Shown here: positions 9,142 through 18,185 of the stretch, one piece after another
Layout: each line of letters opens with the position of its first letter
Position numbering within the stretch: the first letter of the stretch is position 1
Assembly (NCBI GenBank): GCA_029379225.1
Contig: JAQYWR010000056.1
Coordinates: forward strand, 1 to 44,993
Origin: Nostoc sp. S4
GTDB lineage: Bacteria; Cyanobacteriota; Cyanobacteriia; Cyanobacteriales; Nostocaceae
DNA length: 44,993 nucleotides
Direction of reading: 5' to 3'
The notes under the pieces: model-generated
The model's input: only the letters and a program-made list of their open reading frames with translations
The model's database searches: none
Told to the model about the DNA's origin: nothing
Made by a program: the position numbers and the translations under genes

Positions 9142-10908
9142 TCAGCCGATACCTTTAGCAATCCAGAAAGCTTCACTAATCGGGCCGAACGCCAGTACTG
9201 GGAAGAATGTCAGTGCGCCCAAAATCAAAATCACGCCTGCGGTTACACCTGTAAATAGTCCGGTATCAGTTCGCAATGTCCCAGGTGTGTAAGGAATCTG
9301 TTGTTTGCGAGATATACTATCAGCCAATAACAGTAATCCGATGATGGGGATATAGCGTCCTGCTAGGAGGCTAAAGCAAGTACTCAGATTCCACCACAGT
9401 GCGGTTACAGTAGTTTTTGCGCCTGTGGCGATCGCTATTGGTGATGGTTGCGAATCTCCTAAGCCTTCAAACCCAGAACCATTGTTAGCAGCAGCGGAGG
9501 CATATTCGTAGATGACTTGAGCAAAACCGTGAAAACCGGGATTGCTAATTCCTGCTAATTGGTCTGGAAATGCTAAGGTTATTCCTGCTGGAATCAGAAT
9601 CGCGATGGGGTGAACTAAGAGAATCAGAAAACTAGCAAGTACTACCTCGCGTTTTTCAATCTTGCGTCCGAGAAATTCCGGGGTGCGCCCTACCATCAAT
9701 CCTGTAGCAAATACAGCCAGAATCAGGTAAGCAAACAAGTAAGCTGTCCCTGTACCTTGTCCACCCCAAATAATTTGTAAAAACATATTGGAAAGGGTGA
9801 CAAAACCGCCGTTGGGCATGAATGAGTCATGCAAACTATTTACTGCGCCACACATGGTTCCGGTTGTAGTTACCGCAAACAATGCCGACTGTGCCCAACC
9901 AAACCGCACTTCTTTACCTTCTAAGTTTGGTTGCGAACTTCCTAACAGTGCATTCACAGCCGGATTGCCGTTATATTCGCCAATAGCGGTAATAATAATA
10001 AATGCAACATAAATTACGCCCACCATGCCATAAACTAACCAAGCTTGCTTTGTGTTGTTGGCAAAGATGCCATAGCTATAAATCAAAGCAGTGGGAATCG
10101 ACAGCATCGCCACAATTTGAATCAAGTTGGTAAACCCGTTGGGGTTTTCAAATGGGTGGGCTGAGTTAATAGCGAAGAAGCCGCCACCGTTTTCTCCCAA
10201 TTGTTTGATGATTTCAAAATGAGCCACAGGGCCAAGCGCGATCGCCTGACTAATGTTAGGGTCTTCTAATGTGGAAAATACTGCCGGTCCAGCTAGTGTT
10301 TCGGGAACGCCAGCTACCATCATTGCAATACCACCCACAATACAAATGGGTAATAAAATCCGCATAATTGAGCGAGTCAGGTCTACATAGAAGTTCCCTA
10401 GCGGTCTACCTGTCAACCCGCGAATAAAAGCAATGGCTACTGCGATACCTGTTGCTGCTGAGACGAACATGTGATAACCCAATCCCCACATTTGGCTGGC
10501 ATAGCTCATGTAGGTTTCACCGGAATAGTGCTGCTGGTTAGTGTTAGTAATGAAGGAAATTGTGGTATGCAGTGCTGTGTCCCAAGTTGGCGCACCTATC
10601 TTTGTAGGATTAAAGGGCAACCATCCCTGATTCATGATGATAAATAAAATCAGCAACCCCATCACTATGTTGCTGTACAAGATGGCTCGTGCATACTGCC
10701 AACCTGTCATGTCTTCTCTAGTTTGAACGCCAATCAAGGAATAAACTATTCGCTCAATCGGGTTTAAAATTGGGTCAATAAATGTACGCTGATCTAAGAA
10801 GACACGCGCCATGTATCTCCCAAAAAAGGGAGTAATCGCTACCACAATTAGTAGCGTTAAGGCAATCTGAATCCATCCTTGTAACATGAGTTGTTTTAAC
10901 TCCGACAT
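9142..10908 (-). CDS. kdpA: K+-transporting ATPase subunit A (channel-like)
   Basis: KdpA is the K+-selective, channel-like subunit of KdpFABC. The 588-residue protein is strongly hydrophobic, with ten or so membrane spans. The four pore-loop repeats can be recognised around TTISFITNTNQQHYSGE, LGENGGGFFAINSAHPFENP, TTTGTMCGAVNSLHDSF and YEYASAAANNGSGFEGL; each carries the short Gly- or Asn-containing filter sequence. It is the first gene of the minus-strand kdpA-B-F-C operon, starting at an ATG after an AT-rich 600-bp intergenic region that should contain the promoter. Expression is expected under K+ limitation or osmotic stress, as for kdp elsewhere; no KdpE-type box was identified. Confidence 0.97.
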   Translation of the reverse strand: MSELKQLMLQGWIQIALTLLIVVAITPFFGRYMARVFLDQRTFIDPILNPIERIVYSLIGVQTREDMTGWQYARAILYSNIVMGLLILFIIMNQGWLPFNPTKIGAPTWDTALHTTISFITNTNQQHYSGETYMSYASQMWGLGYHMFVSAATGIAVAIAFIRGLTGRPLGNFYVDLTRSIMRILLPICIVGGIAMMVAGVPETLAGPAVFSTLEDPNISQAIALGPVAHFEIIKQLGENGGGFFAINSAHPFENPNGFTNLIQIVAMLSIPTALIYSYGIFANNTKQAWLVYGMVGVIYVAFIIITAIGEYNGNPAVNALLGSSQPNLEGKEVRFGWAQSALFAVTTTGTMCGAVNSLHDSFMPNGGFVTLSNMFLQIIWGGQGTGTAYLFAYLILAVFATGLMVGRTPEFLGRKIEKREVVLASFLILLVHPIAILIPAGITLAFPDQLAGISNPGFHGFAQVIYEYASAAANNGSGFEGLGDSQPSPIAIATGAKTTVTALWWNLSTCFSLLAGRYIPIIGLLLLADSISRKQQIPYTPGTLRTDTGLFTGVTAGVILILGALTFFPVLAFGPISEAFWIAKGIG

Positions 10909-11521
10909 TAGTAATTTTGAGATTTATATCAAATAGTCTGTTGTTAATAATTAAAATCCTAGTAAATCACTAATTTTCTATCAATTTATCTACAAAGTTT
11001 GGAACTTAGTCTTTATTAGATTGGATGATTTTACATCATCGATAAATTTGGCTGAAAATACAAGATATCAAAGGTTATAAAATTAAGCTAATTATGTTTA
11101 TATCTAAAGTTTAGATGTCTATATCAAGTGTTTATCACGTTTATCAAATATCTAAACACTAATTTTCAACTAAAATATAAGTGGTAAGTATAATAATTTA
11201 GTATATTTCACTGCAAGTATTTGAATCTTCATGGTTGAGGAGAAAAGTAAACTTCACGCCTGTGGGCAAATTTATTTTCATTTCCAAACTGTAAACCTTG
11301 TAAACCACAAACTACAAGGATTTAGACCCTAATAATCAAAATTGAATGTGCCTTAAAAATTATTTTAACTATGCTTTCGGAATAACCTAAAATGACGATG
11401 TAGTTTTTTAGTAATTAAATTTAAGCATTTACCAACGAGTAAGTGCCAAGAATAGAAACGCCTCATGAAGGCTGATTTTAAATTAACCGCACAAGCAGTC
11501 GAATATGATTAGGCAATCCAA
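10909..11521. other. AT-rich divergent intergenic region, kdpA / GS-like gene
   Basis: About 610 bp without a supportable gene. It must hold the promoters of both divergent transcripts. A small hairpin is visible at 11296-11319 (CCTTGTA, 10-nt loop, TACAAGG). No glutamine-riboswitch core, NtcA box with correct spacing, or tRNA-like fold was recognised. Confidence 0.5.
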
Positions 11522-13012
11522 ATGAAAAGACCTGGATTTATTGAGCGTCATTATCTGTGGACAGAAATTCAAAAAGAAGTATCTCAAAAAATAAAGGCTG
11601 TTATTAAAGAACAGGATCTATTGTTAATTCGTACCGCTTGGTCAGACCAGCATGGCATTGTTCGCAGTAAGTCACTCTTACCCCAAGCCTTTTTAAGCGC
11701 CCTGGAAAACGGTATGCAAATCAGCACAGGGACATTCTTGTTTGATACTGGTGGTGCAATAGTATTTAACCCTTTCGTTCCCGGCGGTAGCTTAGATATG
11801 CCACTAATGACAGGTGCGCCAAATCTTGTGGCTGTTCCTGACCCTAATACCTTCACAATTGTGCCTTGGGCAAAACGCACTGGTTTTATTCTCTGTGATG
11901 AATACTTTGGGAATGGTCAGCCAATGCCCTTTTCCAGTCGTGGTATTTTGCGTCAATCATTGCTAGAGTTACATCAAAGAGGGTTGGAGCATATTGTCGG
12001 CTTAGAAGTTGAGTGGTATTTAGCAAAGTTAGAAGATCCAATGTTAGCGTTCGCTGATGTTGGTTGTGCTGGAAAACCCGGTGAACCTGCCAAAATTAGC
12101 GCTGTAGAGCATAGCTACCAATACCTTTTAGAATCGCACAATCCAGAGATTCACGATTTGCTGCGCCTTCTGGCAGAAAACTTAGTTGAAATGAAATTAC
12201 CTTTAAGGAGTATAGAAAACGAAGGAGGTATCGGTCAATTTGAATTTACCTTTGACCCGATTCCTGCATTACAAGCTGCGGACACAATGATGATATTCCG
12301 AATGGCGACCAAGCAAATCTGCCGTCAACAAGGTTATATCGCATCATTTATGTGTCATCCAGGACTGCAAGGTTGTTCTTCCAATGGTTGGCATTTACAC
12401 CAATCCCTTATAGACCGAACCACAGGTAAGAACGCTTTCAGGTCAGCAAATTCCGAAATCCTCATGTCAGATTTAGGTAAATACTTCGTTGGTGGTCTTC
12501 TCAAACACGCCAATGCTGCTTCTGTATTCACAACCCCGACAATCAACGGCTATAAAAGATTTAGACCTTATTCCCTAGCCCCAGATCGTGCCGGGTGGGG
12601 ATTGGAAAACCGAGGGGCAATGATTAGACTACAAGGTGGTTTTGATGACCCCGCTACCCACATTGAAAACCGAATTGGAGAACCAGCAGCCAATCCCTAT
12701 CTTTACATAGCATCGCAATTGATTTCTGGGTTAAATGGTGTAGACGATAAACTTGACCCTGGCTCCCCAACAGAAGAACCTTACACTTCAGAAAATCCGA
12801 CCTTACCCAAAAGTTTGCCAGAGGCAATTTCATATTTGAGCCAAAGCAAACTTTTCTCTCAAAAAATGGGGCAGCAATTTATAAACTTCATCATTAAGAT
12901 TAAGCAAAGTGAAATTAATCGCTTTTTGCAGTCTGTTGCTGAACAATCACCATCAGAGTATTTGAAACAGGTGACTAATTGGGAGCAAAGAGAGTATTTT
13001 GAATTATTTTGA
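11522..13012 (+). CDS. Glutamine synthetase family ligase
   Basis: A 496-residue member of the glutamine synthetase I superfamily, which joins ammonia or an amine to the gamma-carboxyl of glutamate using ATP. Catalytic-domain signatures are visible: GLEVEWYL (metal-binding Glu), ENEGGIGQFEFTF, WHLHQSL (the HxHQS block), a TINGYKRFRPYSLAPDRAGW block and HIENRIGEPAANPYLY. The N-terminal beta-grasp domain includes RTAWSDQHGIVRSK. It differs from canonical GlnA in several motif positions (no NGSGMHVHQS, no KPMFGDNGSGMH), which is more like gamma-glutamyl-amine ligases such as the PuuA/GlnT group; the substrate cannot be told from the sequence. It is a monocistronic gene after a long AT-rich leader region. 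Confidence 0.8.
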   Translation: MKRPGFIERHYLWTEIQKEVSQKIKAVIKEQDLLLIRTAWSDQHGIVRSKSLLPQAFLSALENGMQISTGTFLFDTGGAIVFNPFVPGGSLDMPLMTGAPNLVAVPDPNTFTIVPWAKRTGFILCDEYFGNGQPMPFSSRGILRQSLLELHQRGLEHIVGLEVEWYLAKLEDPMLAFADVGCAGKPGEPAKISAVEHSYQYLLESHNPEIHDLLRLLAENLVEMKLPLRSIENEGGIGQFEFTFDPIPALQAADTMMIFRMATKQICRQQGYIASFMCHPGLQGCSSNGWHLHQSLIDRTTGKNAFRSANSEILMSDLGKYFVGGLLKHANAASVFTTPTINGYKRFRPYSLAPDRAGWGLENRGAMIRLQGGFDDPATHIENRIGEPAANPYLYIASQLISGLNGVDDKLDPGSPTEEPYTSENPTLPKSLPEAISYLSQSKLFSQKMGQQFINFIIKIKQSEINRFLQSVAEQSPSEYLKQVTNWEQREYFELF

Positions 13013-13390
13013 GTTGAGTTTGGTTTAAAAGAATTCTAAAAAATATAGGGCTTACGTAATATCGTGTTCAGTTAAAGACTTATCATTAAGACCGCAGGGG
13101 GCATACTTCGACTGCGCTCAGTAACCGGGAGCAGGGAGCAGGGGGAAAGAGAATTTTCTGATTTTTGCACAGAAACAGGAATTATAACTAATTAAGCGAA
13201 TATGATATAAGTTTTTTTGTAAAAATTGTCAACAGAGGAGCAAAGAAAGCTCCGTCTCCGGTCGAGAGTCAAGGGTCAAAATCAATACTTGGATTCTGGA
13301 CTTTGGACTTTGGACTCTGAACTCTTGAGGAAAGATATATGTGGCAGTTGTCTAAGTCTTGAAATAAAATCTCACCAACCCTTATTAATA
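13013..13390. other. Gene-free stretch between convergent genes, with dispersed repeats
   Basis: Contains ACTTCGACTGCGCTCAGTAACC plus a GGGAGCAGGGAGCAGGGGG tract at about 13106-13146 and heptamer copies (TTTGGAC) at about 13297-13320. These belong to repeat classes found elsewhere in the window. A 62-codon open frame at 13226 reads through this repeat material and is not credible. Confidence 0.55.
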
Positions 13391-14263
13391 TTACAAATAC
13401 TTCCGCAACAATAACCCCAATTTTTCTTTCGTCGCCGCTGGCGCTTTATCCAATTGAGTCAAAATCGCATGTTGCAACGCCGAATGCGCTTCACTCGGTG
13501 GTGGATTTTCACTCAAGCGCCGCACAGTTTCTTGAATCACCCTTTGAGCATTCACCGCATTCCGCAGCAAATTGCTAATCACTATGTCTACCGTCACAGT
13601 GTCATGCTCTGCATACCAACAATCGTAATCTGTCACCAGCGCTAAAGTTGCATAGGCAATTTCCGCTTCCCTAGCCAACTTCGCCTCTGGTAAATTAGTC
13701 ATGCCAATGATTGTTGCACCCCAACTGCGATAAAGATTCGATTCTGCTTTAGTGGAAAATGCTGGCCCTTCCATGCATACATAAGTACCGCCGCGATGGA
13801 GAGTGACTTCTGGTAAATTCAGAGAAGCGATCGCATTTGCCAACACACCAGCTAAGTTCTGGCAAATCGGCTCGCCAAAGGCAATGTGAGCCACAATTCC
13901 TTCACCAAAAAATGTTGAAATGCGATTTTTTGTTCTGTCAATAAACTGATCTGGTACTACCATATCCAATGGTTTGGCCTCTGCTTTCAACGAACCCACA
14001 GCACTAGCAGAAATTAAATACTCCACACCTAATTGCTTCATCGCATAGATATTAGCCCGAAACGGTAACTCAGAAGGTAAAAGCGTGTGATTGCGACCGT
14101 GCCGCGCCAAAAAAGCTACTCGTGTCTCCTCCAAAGTCCCTAGAATCAAAGCATCTGATGGCGAACCAAAAGGAGTTTCAACTTGCACCTCTTCGACATC
14201 TTTGAGTGCATCCATTTTATACAGACCGCTGCCACCAATAATTCCAATACTAGCTTGAGCCAT
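13391..14263 (-). CDS. mtnP: S-methyl-5'-thioadenosine phosphorylase
   Basis: MtnP splits 5'-methylthioadenosine with phosphate into adenine and methylthioribose-1-phosphate, recycling a by-product of polyamine and homoserine-lactone synthesis. The 290-residue protein matches the PNP/MTAP family: IGIIGGSGLY at the N-terminus, FLARHGRNHTLLPSELPFRAN, ISASAVGSL, the phosphate and substrate segment YVCMEGPAFSTKAES, and GMTNLPEAKLAREAEIAYATLALVTDYDCW. The TNLPEAKLAREAEI block is the MTA-type rather than inosine-type purine phosphorylase form. The gene stands alone with an ATG start; its 3' end faces the GS-like gene. Confidence 0.93.
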   Translation of the reverse strand: MAQASIGIIGGSGLYKMDALKDVEEVQVETPFGSPSDALILGTLEETRVAFLARHGRNHTLLPSELPFRANIYAMKQLGVEYLISASAVGSLKAEAKPLDMVVPDQFIDRTKNRISTFFGEGIVAHIAFGEPICQNLAGVLANAIASLNLPEVTLHRGGTYVCMEGPAFSTKAESNLYRSWGATIIGMTNLPEAKLAREAEIAYATLALVTDYDCWYAEHDTVTVDIVISNLLRNAVNAQRVIQETVRRLSENPPPSEAHSALQHAILTQLDKAPAATKEKLGLLLRKYL

Positions 14264-14420
14264 GACACTGAACCTTTTGCTTGCTGAGTTGCTAAGTTAT
14301 TTTACTAGATAGTCGGTTTAATCATGTTGAAAGATGATGGTTGACTATTAATGTCATGCCCGGTTGAATAATTATGATATCTGTGAGGGTCGGTAATGCT
14401 TCGGCTTTGCTCAGCATGAA

Positions 14421-14455
14421 TGGGTAATGGGTAATGGGTAATTGGTAATGGGTAA
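14421..14455. repeat. Heptanucleotide tandem repeat (TGGGTAA)5
   Basis: Five consecutive heptamers, four exact and one with a single change (TTGGTAA). It lies between the divergent mtnP promoter side and the 3' end of the acylase gene. It is one of several heptamer arrays in this window. Confidence 0.9.
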
Positions 14456-14550
14456 TCGTCAGTTATTTATTTTCTTTTTCCCAATTAGCTTTTTCCCAAT
14501 CCCCAATTACGAATTATTTTGACTAGTAAGTATGGTATCAGTAGAACTTA

Positions 14551-16656
14551 CTAGAATACTTTTCGGGCTTCTAGATGGGCAAGGATATCCGAGCGATCGC
14601 GCCACACAGGACGCAATTTTTTGTTAGCGAACATGTTTAACTGGTCGCCAATGTGGGGCGAGCCGGGTTGAGTTGCATTGCCGTAGGTGGTGAGTGCCAT
14701 TGCTCGTACAGGATTAGAAAATTCAATTGCTGCAACATAGGAATCGCCACCCTCGGATTTAAACTTGCCATCTGATTGCGGTGATGAATAGACGTTTCGG
14801 AAGATACCAAGGGGATTTGGACCACCATTGGCAGGTAAATCTATATTGGCATAACGTAGCCGAAAAACATCTCCCCAGGCCACATCGATAGCTCCATAGG
14901 TCTTTTCTATCTGTGCTGCTACTGCTTCGAGTGTTGCAACTGCACTTTCTGGCTGAGCTAAACCATCGGGTGTGGTGCGTGGGGAGTTTTCATTCCAAGG
15001 TTTACTAAATGTCTTATCTAAGTTCAGCTCGTGAACCCAAAAGGCAAATAATACCGCTCCTCGACTATCTGCATTCGCTTGCCGATCCCAGGTTTCCAGA
15101 ACATTAGCCGCTTTTTGTCCCAAGTCTTTACCGTACTTGCGTGCAGCAGGAATTAAATCATCCAAAAGGCGATCGGCCATTTCCATGCGGGTCGAGTGCT
15201 TGTATGCAATCATTTCCTCAAAAGAGATTTTGTCATCCTCAGCCAACATTCTCACAGAACGTTGTGAGCGAAAATCCATGAAATGAGGTGCCATATAAGC
15301 TGGGTAATTATCTGCTTTGATGGCAATCGGAAATGTAGTTGTCCAAGGTGGATCGTTAGTGTTTTGCAACCAACCACTCTTAGGATCGACGATGCGTGGT
15401 AAATCTTTGTATGGATGGATTTTTGTCCATAAAGTTTTAGATGTATCGCCAGGAATGATGCCTTGCCAATATGCAAAATCTCCTTGTTGACGTACCGGAA
15501 CTTGCCCGTTGAATAGGTGCATAATATTGCCTTCTCTATCGGCATACATCACCGTAAACATCGATAGTTGCAAGCGCTTGAGTACAGTTTCAAACTGGCT
15601 GAGGTTTTTTGCTCGTGCCATATCCCACCACTGCTGGAGTACACCTGGTCTATCAAGACCGGCAACTCTTAATGCTAAGGTTTGACCATCTTTTTCGACT
15701 ACCACAGGGCCGTGGACAGAACTTTTGACTACTAATCGTTGTTCTTGCAAAGAGCCATCTTGCTGCTTCACTTTTAACGATAAGGTTTTGACCAGGAATT
15801 TCTCAACTTTGCCATCAAAGCGGTAGCCATTATCTGCGAGTGTGAGTGCATACAAGTCCCAACCATCATAGGTATTAACGGTATGAGTCCAGCCTAAGTT
15901 ATTGTTGAAAGCGATCGCCAATACGGGAACACCCACAAGTGTTGCTCCATAGGCATCAATTGCTGGTGTAGTGATTTGAGCTTCGTACCACAAAAATAAA
16001 TCTGACCAAGGTAGATGGGGATTCGCTAGTAACATCGCGTGCCCACCAGCCGAATGAGTTGGTGCGATCGCCCAACCATTAGATCCTACTGGCAACTTTT
16101 GTTTGTTCAAGTTAGCTACTGACTCCGGATCGACTACAAAAGTGAAATTGAGTACCCGATGTAAGTGAGCTATGACATCTTCTCCGTTAACTGGTAGCAC
16201 TGCCTTAACGCGATCGTCAATCAACTTCGGATTTTGAGAAGCATAAGTATTGATCCCAGCTGCAAAAGCATCTAGATACTTGCGAAAAGTTGGATTCTGT
16301 GCCTTATACCAATTACGAGCGCGTTCCGGTACTCCCATAGTTAGTACCCAACGGTCTGAGTCTAAATATTCTTTTCCCCAATATTCGGCTGCGCGTCCCC
16401 GTGCTTGACCGTAGAGACGCAAAAGCAAATCTCCATGACTTTGCATTTGTGCCCAACCAAAGGCATAAAATGCACTCTGGTTATCTTTACCGTAGATATG
16501 CGGTATCCCGTGTGTATCCCATAATATCTCTGTAGATTTTGTTGGTACAGCTATAGTTTGGCTGCCAATGAATAAAACCAATATTAGACTGAGTATAAAA
16601 GGTAAAACGCGTAGTGATTTTCTTCTGTAAACCTTAGGTAAAATATTAATCCTCAT
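14551..16656 (-). CDS. Penicillin-acylase family amidohydrolase (AiiC-like AHL acylase)
   Basis: A 701-residue Ntn-hydrolase of the penicillin acylase (S45) family. An N-terminal hydrophobic segment (VLPFILSLILVLFIGSQTIA) should send it across the membrane. The alpha-chain region has STEILWDTHGIPHIYG and the spacer ends before GSNGWAIAP, where Ser is the usual N-terminal nucleophile exposed by self-cleavage (about residue 190). Family blocks PHLPWSDLFLWYEAQ and NNNLGWTHTVNTYDGWD follow. The length and these motifs resemble AiiC of Anabaena, which hydrolyses acyl-homoserine lactones, so quorum-signal breakdown is likely but beta-lactam or other amides cannot be excluded. The ATG at 16656 has GGTGG upstream and is preferred to a GTG at 16665. 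Confidence 0.85.
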   Translation of the reverse strand: MRINILPKVYRRKSLRVLPFILSLILVLFIGSQTIAVPTKSTEILWDTHGIPHIYGKDNQSAFYAFGWAQMQSHGDLLLRLYGQARGRAAEYWGKEYLDSDRWVLTMGVPERARNWYKAQNPTFRKYLDAFAAGINTYASQNPKLIDDRVKAVLPVNGEDVIAHLHRVLNFTFVVDPESVANLNKQKLPVGSNGWAIAPTHSAGGHAMLLANPHLPWSDLFLWYEAQITTPAIDAYGATLVGVPVLAIAFNNNLGWTHTVNTYDGWDLYALTLADNGYRFDGKVEKFLVKTLSLKVKQQDGSLQEQRLVVKSSVHGPVVVEKDGQTLALRVAGLDRPGVLQQWWDMARAKNLSQFETVLKRLQLSMFTVMYADREGNIMHLFNGQVPVRQQGDFAYWQGIIPGDTSKTLWTKIHPYKDLPRIVDPKSGWLQNTNDPPWTTTFPIAIKADNYPAYMAPHFMDFRSQRSVRMLAEDDKISFEEMIAYKHSTRMEMADRLLDDLIPAARKYGKDLGQKAANVLETWDRQANADSRGAVLFAFWVHELNLDKTFSKPWNENSPRTTPDGLAQPESAVATLEAVAAQIEKTYGAIDVAWGDVFRLRYANIDLPANGGPNPLGIFRNVYSSPQSDGKFKSEGGDSYVAAIEFSNPVRAMALTTYGNATQPGSPHIGDQLNMFANKKLRPVWRDRSDILAHLEARKVF

Positions 16657-17491
16657 TAACACCACCGTAGATATAACGTCTATCTGAGGGATTGGGAGGG
16701 CATCTGTTCATACTTCCCCATCACCCTATTCCTTACTACCTTTTTCAAGTTAGATTCAGGTCGATCTAAACAATACCAGTTTGTTGAGAAAATATATCAA
16801 AAGTTTTTGAGTATTTTATTCTTTTAAAAAATTACAAAATAGTTGCATCATCATGTCATCTATGCATTGAATTAATAAAAATTATCAATTAATGATTACA
16901 AAGCTACTAAATATTGAGAAGTGGGAATTTCTAATCTTTTTCATCTATTTGAAGCACAATCCCCTATAGGGATGTACAGCTAGCTATACACAGGTGTCAA
17001 CTTATTATGATGTTCGATAAATCAGTCGTAATATCTCCTAATACACAATTTTCAGGATTGCTTGCCTACGGTTGCAATGACGATTATTCAAGCATACTGA
17101 TTGCATAATCACTTGTGAAATTCGTTGAGAACTGACTGTTAACAGTCAACCGTCAGCGGTCAACAGCCAACAACATCATATATGCTTTGTTAAATGTGGA
17201 ACAGCTTTTCTTATAGGATCGACCTTGGCAGTTTCTAGAGCGTTAATGCAAAGCTTTAAAGATTTTGAGTATTGAGTCGGGTGCAGCAGTAGCAGTGGTT
17301 GTAGCGACTATTGTGTTTGCTAGCGTATAGGTAAATATTTATATAATTGTAGTATCCCTGAAAACAGGAGCAACGATAATATTGGGTTGGACATCTTATC
17401 CGCCCTTGGTTATGGGCGGGTGAGACGCCTCAAAGTTCAGAACTTAGAAATCTAAATGGCAATTCGCAAATTAACCTCTAGATATGCATCG
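16657..17491. other. Long gene-poor intergenic region
   Basis: About 830 bp without a convincing gene. It contains a GATTGCTTGCC..GCAATGACG segment (about 17056-17082) of a type widely repeated in bacterial genomes, a short repeat block ACTGTTAACAGTCAACCGTCAGCGGTCAACAGCC (about 17136-17169), and a GC-rich hairpin at 17400-17419 (below). Two small open frames here (33 codons at 17007, and a hydrophobic 28-codon frame ending at about 17328) were judged unsupported. Confidence 0.5.
17400..17419. terminator. GC-rich hairpin CCGCCC-loop-GGGCGG
   Basis: CCGCCC, an 8-nt loop (TTGGTTAT) and GGGCGG form a compact stem. There is no T-run on either side, so it may be a processing or repeat hairpin rather than an intrinsic terminator. 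It lies 70 nt beyond the stop of the small unknown gene on the minus strand. Confidence 0.35.
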
Positions 17492-17710
17492 CTACTCTTG
17501 GCTAAAGTCGCTCAATTCATCAATTGGTTGATCGAATGTTTCGGGTACTAAAGCTGGGTTACTTCTGCGTTCTTGTGGTGATTGCTCGCGAATCACATCG
17601 TCTATTGAAGGAGGGTGTTTGATTTTGTCAAGTACCTCTGGACTTAATTCTGATGCGTCGCTTTCTGGATTCATTTTTTCAGCTTGACTAGGAAGTGTTT
17701 CCTTATTCAT
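17492..17710 (-). CDS. Small acidic hypothetical protein
   Basis: A 72-residue hydrophilic, acidic protein (NPESDASELSPEVLDKIKHPPSIDDVIREQSPQERRSNP then a Asp/Glu-rich tail). I chose ATG 17710 because the 19 codons before it are basic and unlike the rest, and a GGA lies shortly upstream. No domain, signal peptide or membrane span is seen. Composition suggests a disordered protein. It is not recognised, and it is transcribed away from gyrA. Confidence 0.5.
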   Translation of the reverse strand: MNKETLPSQAEKMNPESDASELSPEVLDKIKHPPSIDDVIREQSPQERRSNPALVPETFDQPIDELSDFSQE

Positions 17711-18185
17711 AATTATTTTTCCAAACTTATACCTCAAGCTTAAATTCTTCAGCTGCAAGGCATACACTACCTTGAGGCTTAAATTGCTATTTCTACATAG
17801 CGTTAGGTAAATGAGATTGATGATTTTATAAATTGCGATCGTCAGTTATCGGCGTGGTAACAGGATAGATGCTTATAAGCATTTTTCGTAACTGCGATCT
17901 ATTAAACTATTTTTTCTCTTATTTACATTACTTTAATTTAAATTCAGTAAATTTACTTAACTAATTTTGAAATTTACTTGTTTCTACTTCCTGCCCTCTG
18001 TTTTTACTAAGTAAATTATTATGCATTTTTTACACTGAATACTTGAGTGAGCTATCCGGCAGGAAAAGGCAATACATGCTAGAATTATATCAAAATATGG
18101 CAATTATTCAAGAGCAATTTAGAATAATTTGGTGCTGTGTTGATTAAAAAAGCTAAAATCTACGATTTTTGGAGATTTTTAGGTT
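17711..18185. other. Divergent AT-rich region upstream of gyrA
   Basis: About 475 bp with no supported gene. It should contain the gyrA promoter. A 23-codon frame at 18076-18147 has an AGGAAAAGG stretch ahead of its ATG and could be a leader peptide, but nothing else supports it. Confidence 0.45.

Noticed and set aside
10909..11521. Glutamine riboswitch (glnA RNA motif) before the GS-like gene
   Set aside because: Searched for the conserved core by eye and did not find it.
13226..13414. 62-codon open frame between GS-like gene and mtnP
   Set aside because: Made of dispersed and heptamer repeat sequence and runs into mtnP.
14421..14455. Heptamer arrays as CRISPR repeats
   Set aside because: Units are 7 bp and contiguous, with no spacers; no 24-37-bp repeat-spacer pattern occurs in the window.
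17007..17108. 33-codon open frame starting MMFDKSVVIS
   Set aside because: No ribosome site, and its middle is the common GATTGCTT..GCAATGACG dispersed repeat.
17240..17328. Short frame ending ESGAAVAVVVATIVFASV, resembling a membrane helix
   Set aside because: No ATG or GTG start in frame and a stop just upstream; length and hydrophobicity alone are not enough.
18076..18147. Possible 23-residue leader peptide before gyrA
   Set aside because: It has a purine-rich stretch upstream, but no codon pattern or attenuator structure supports it.
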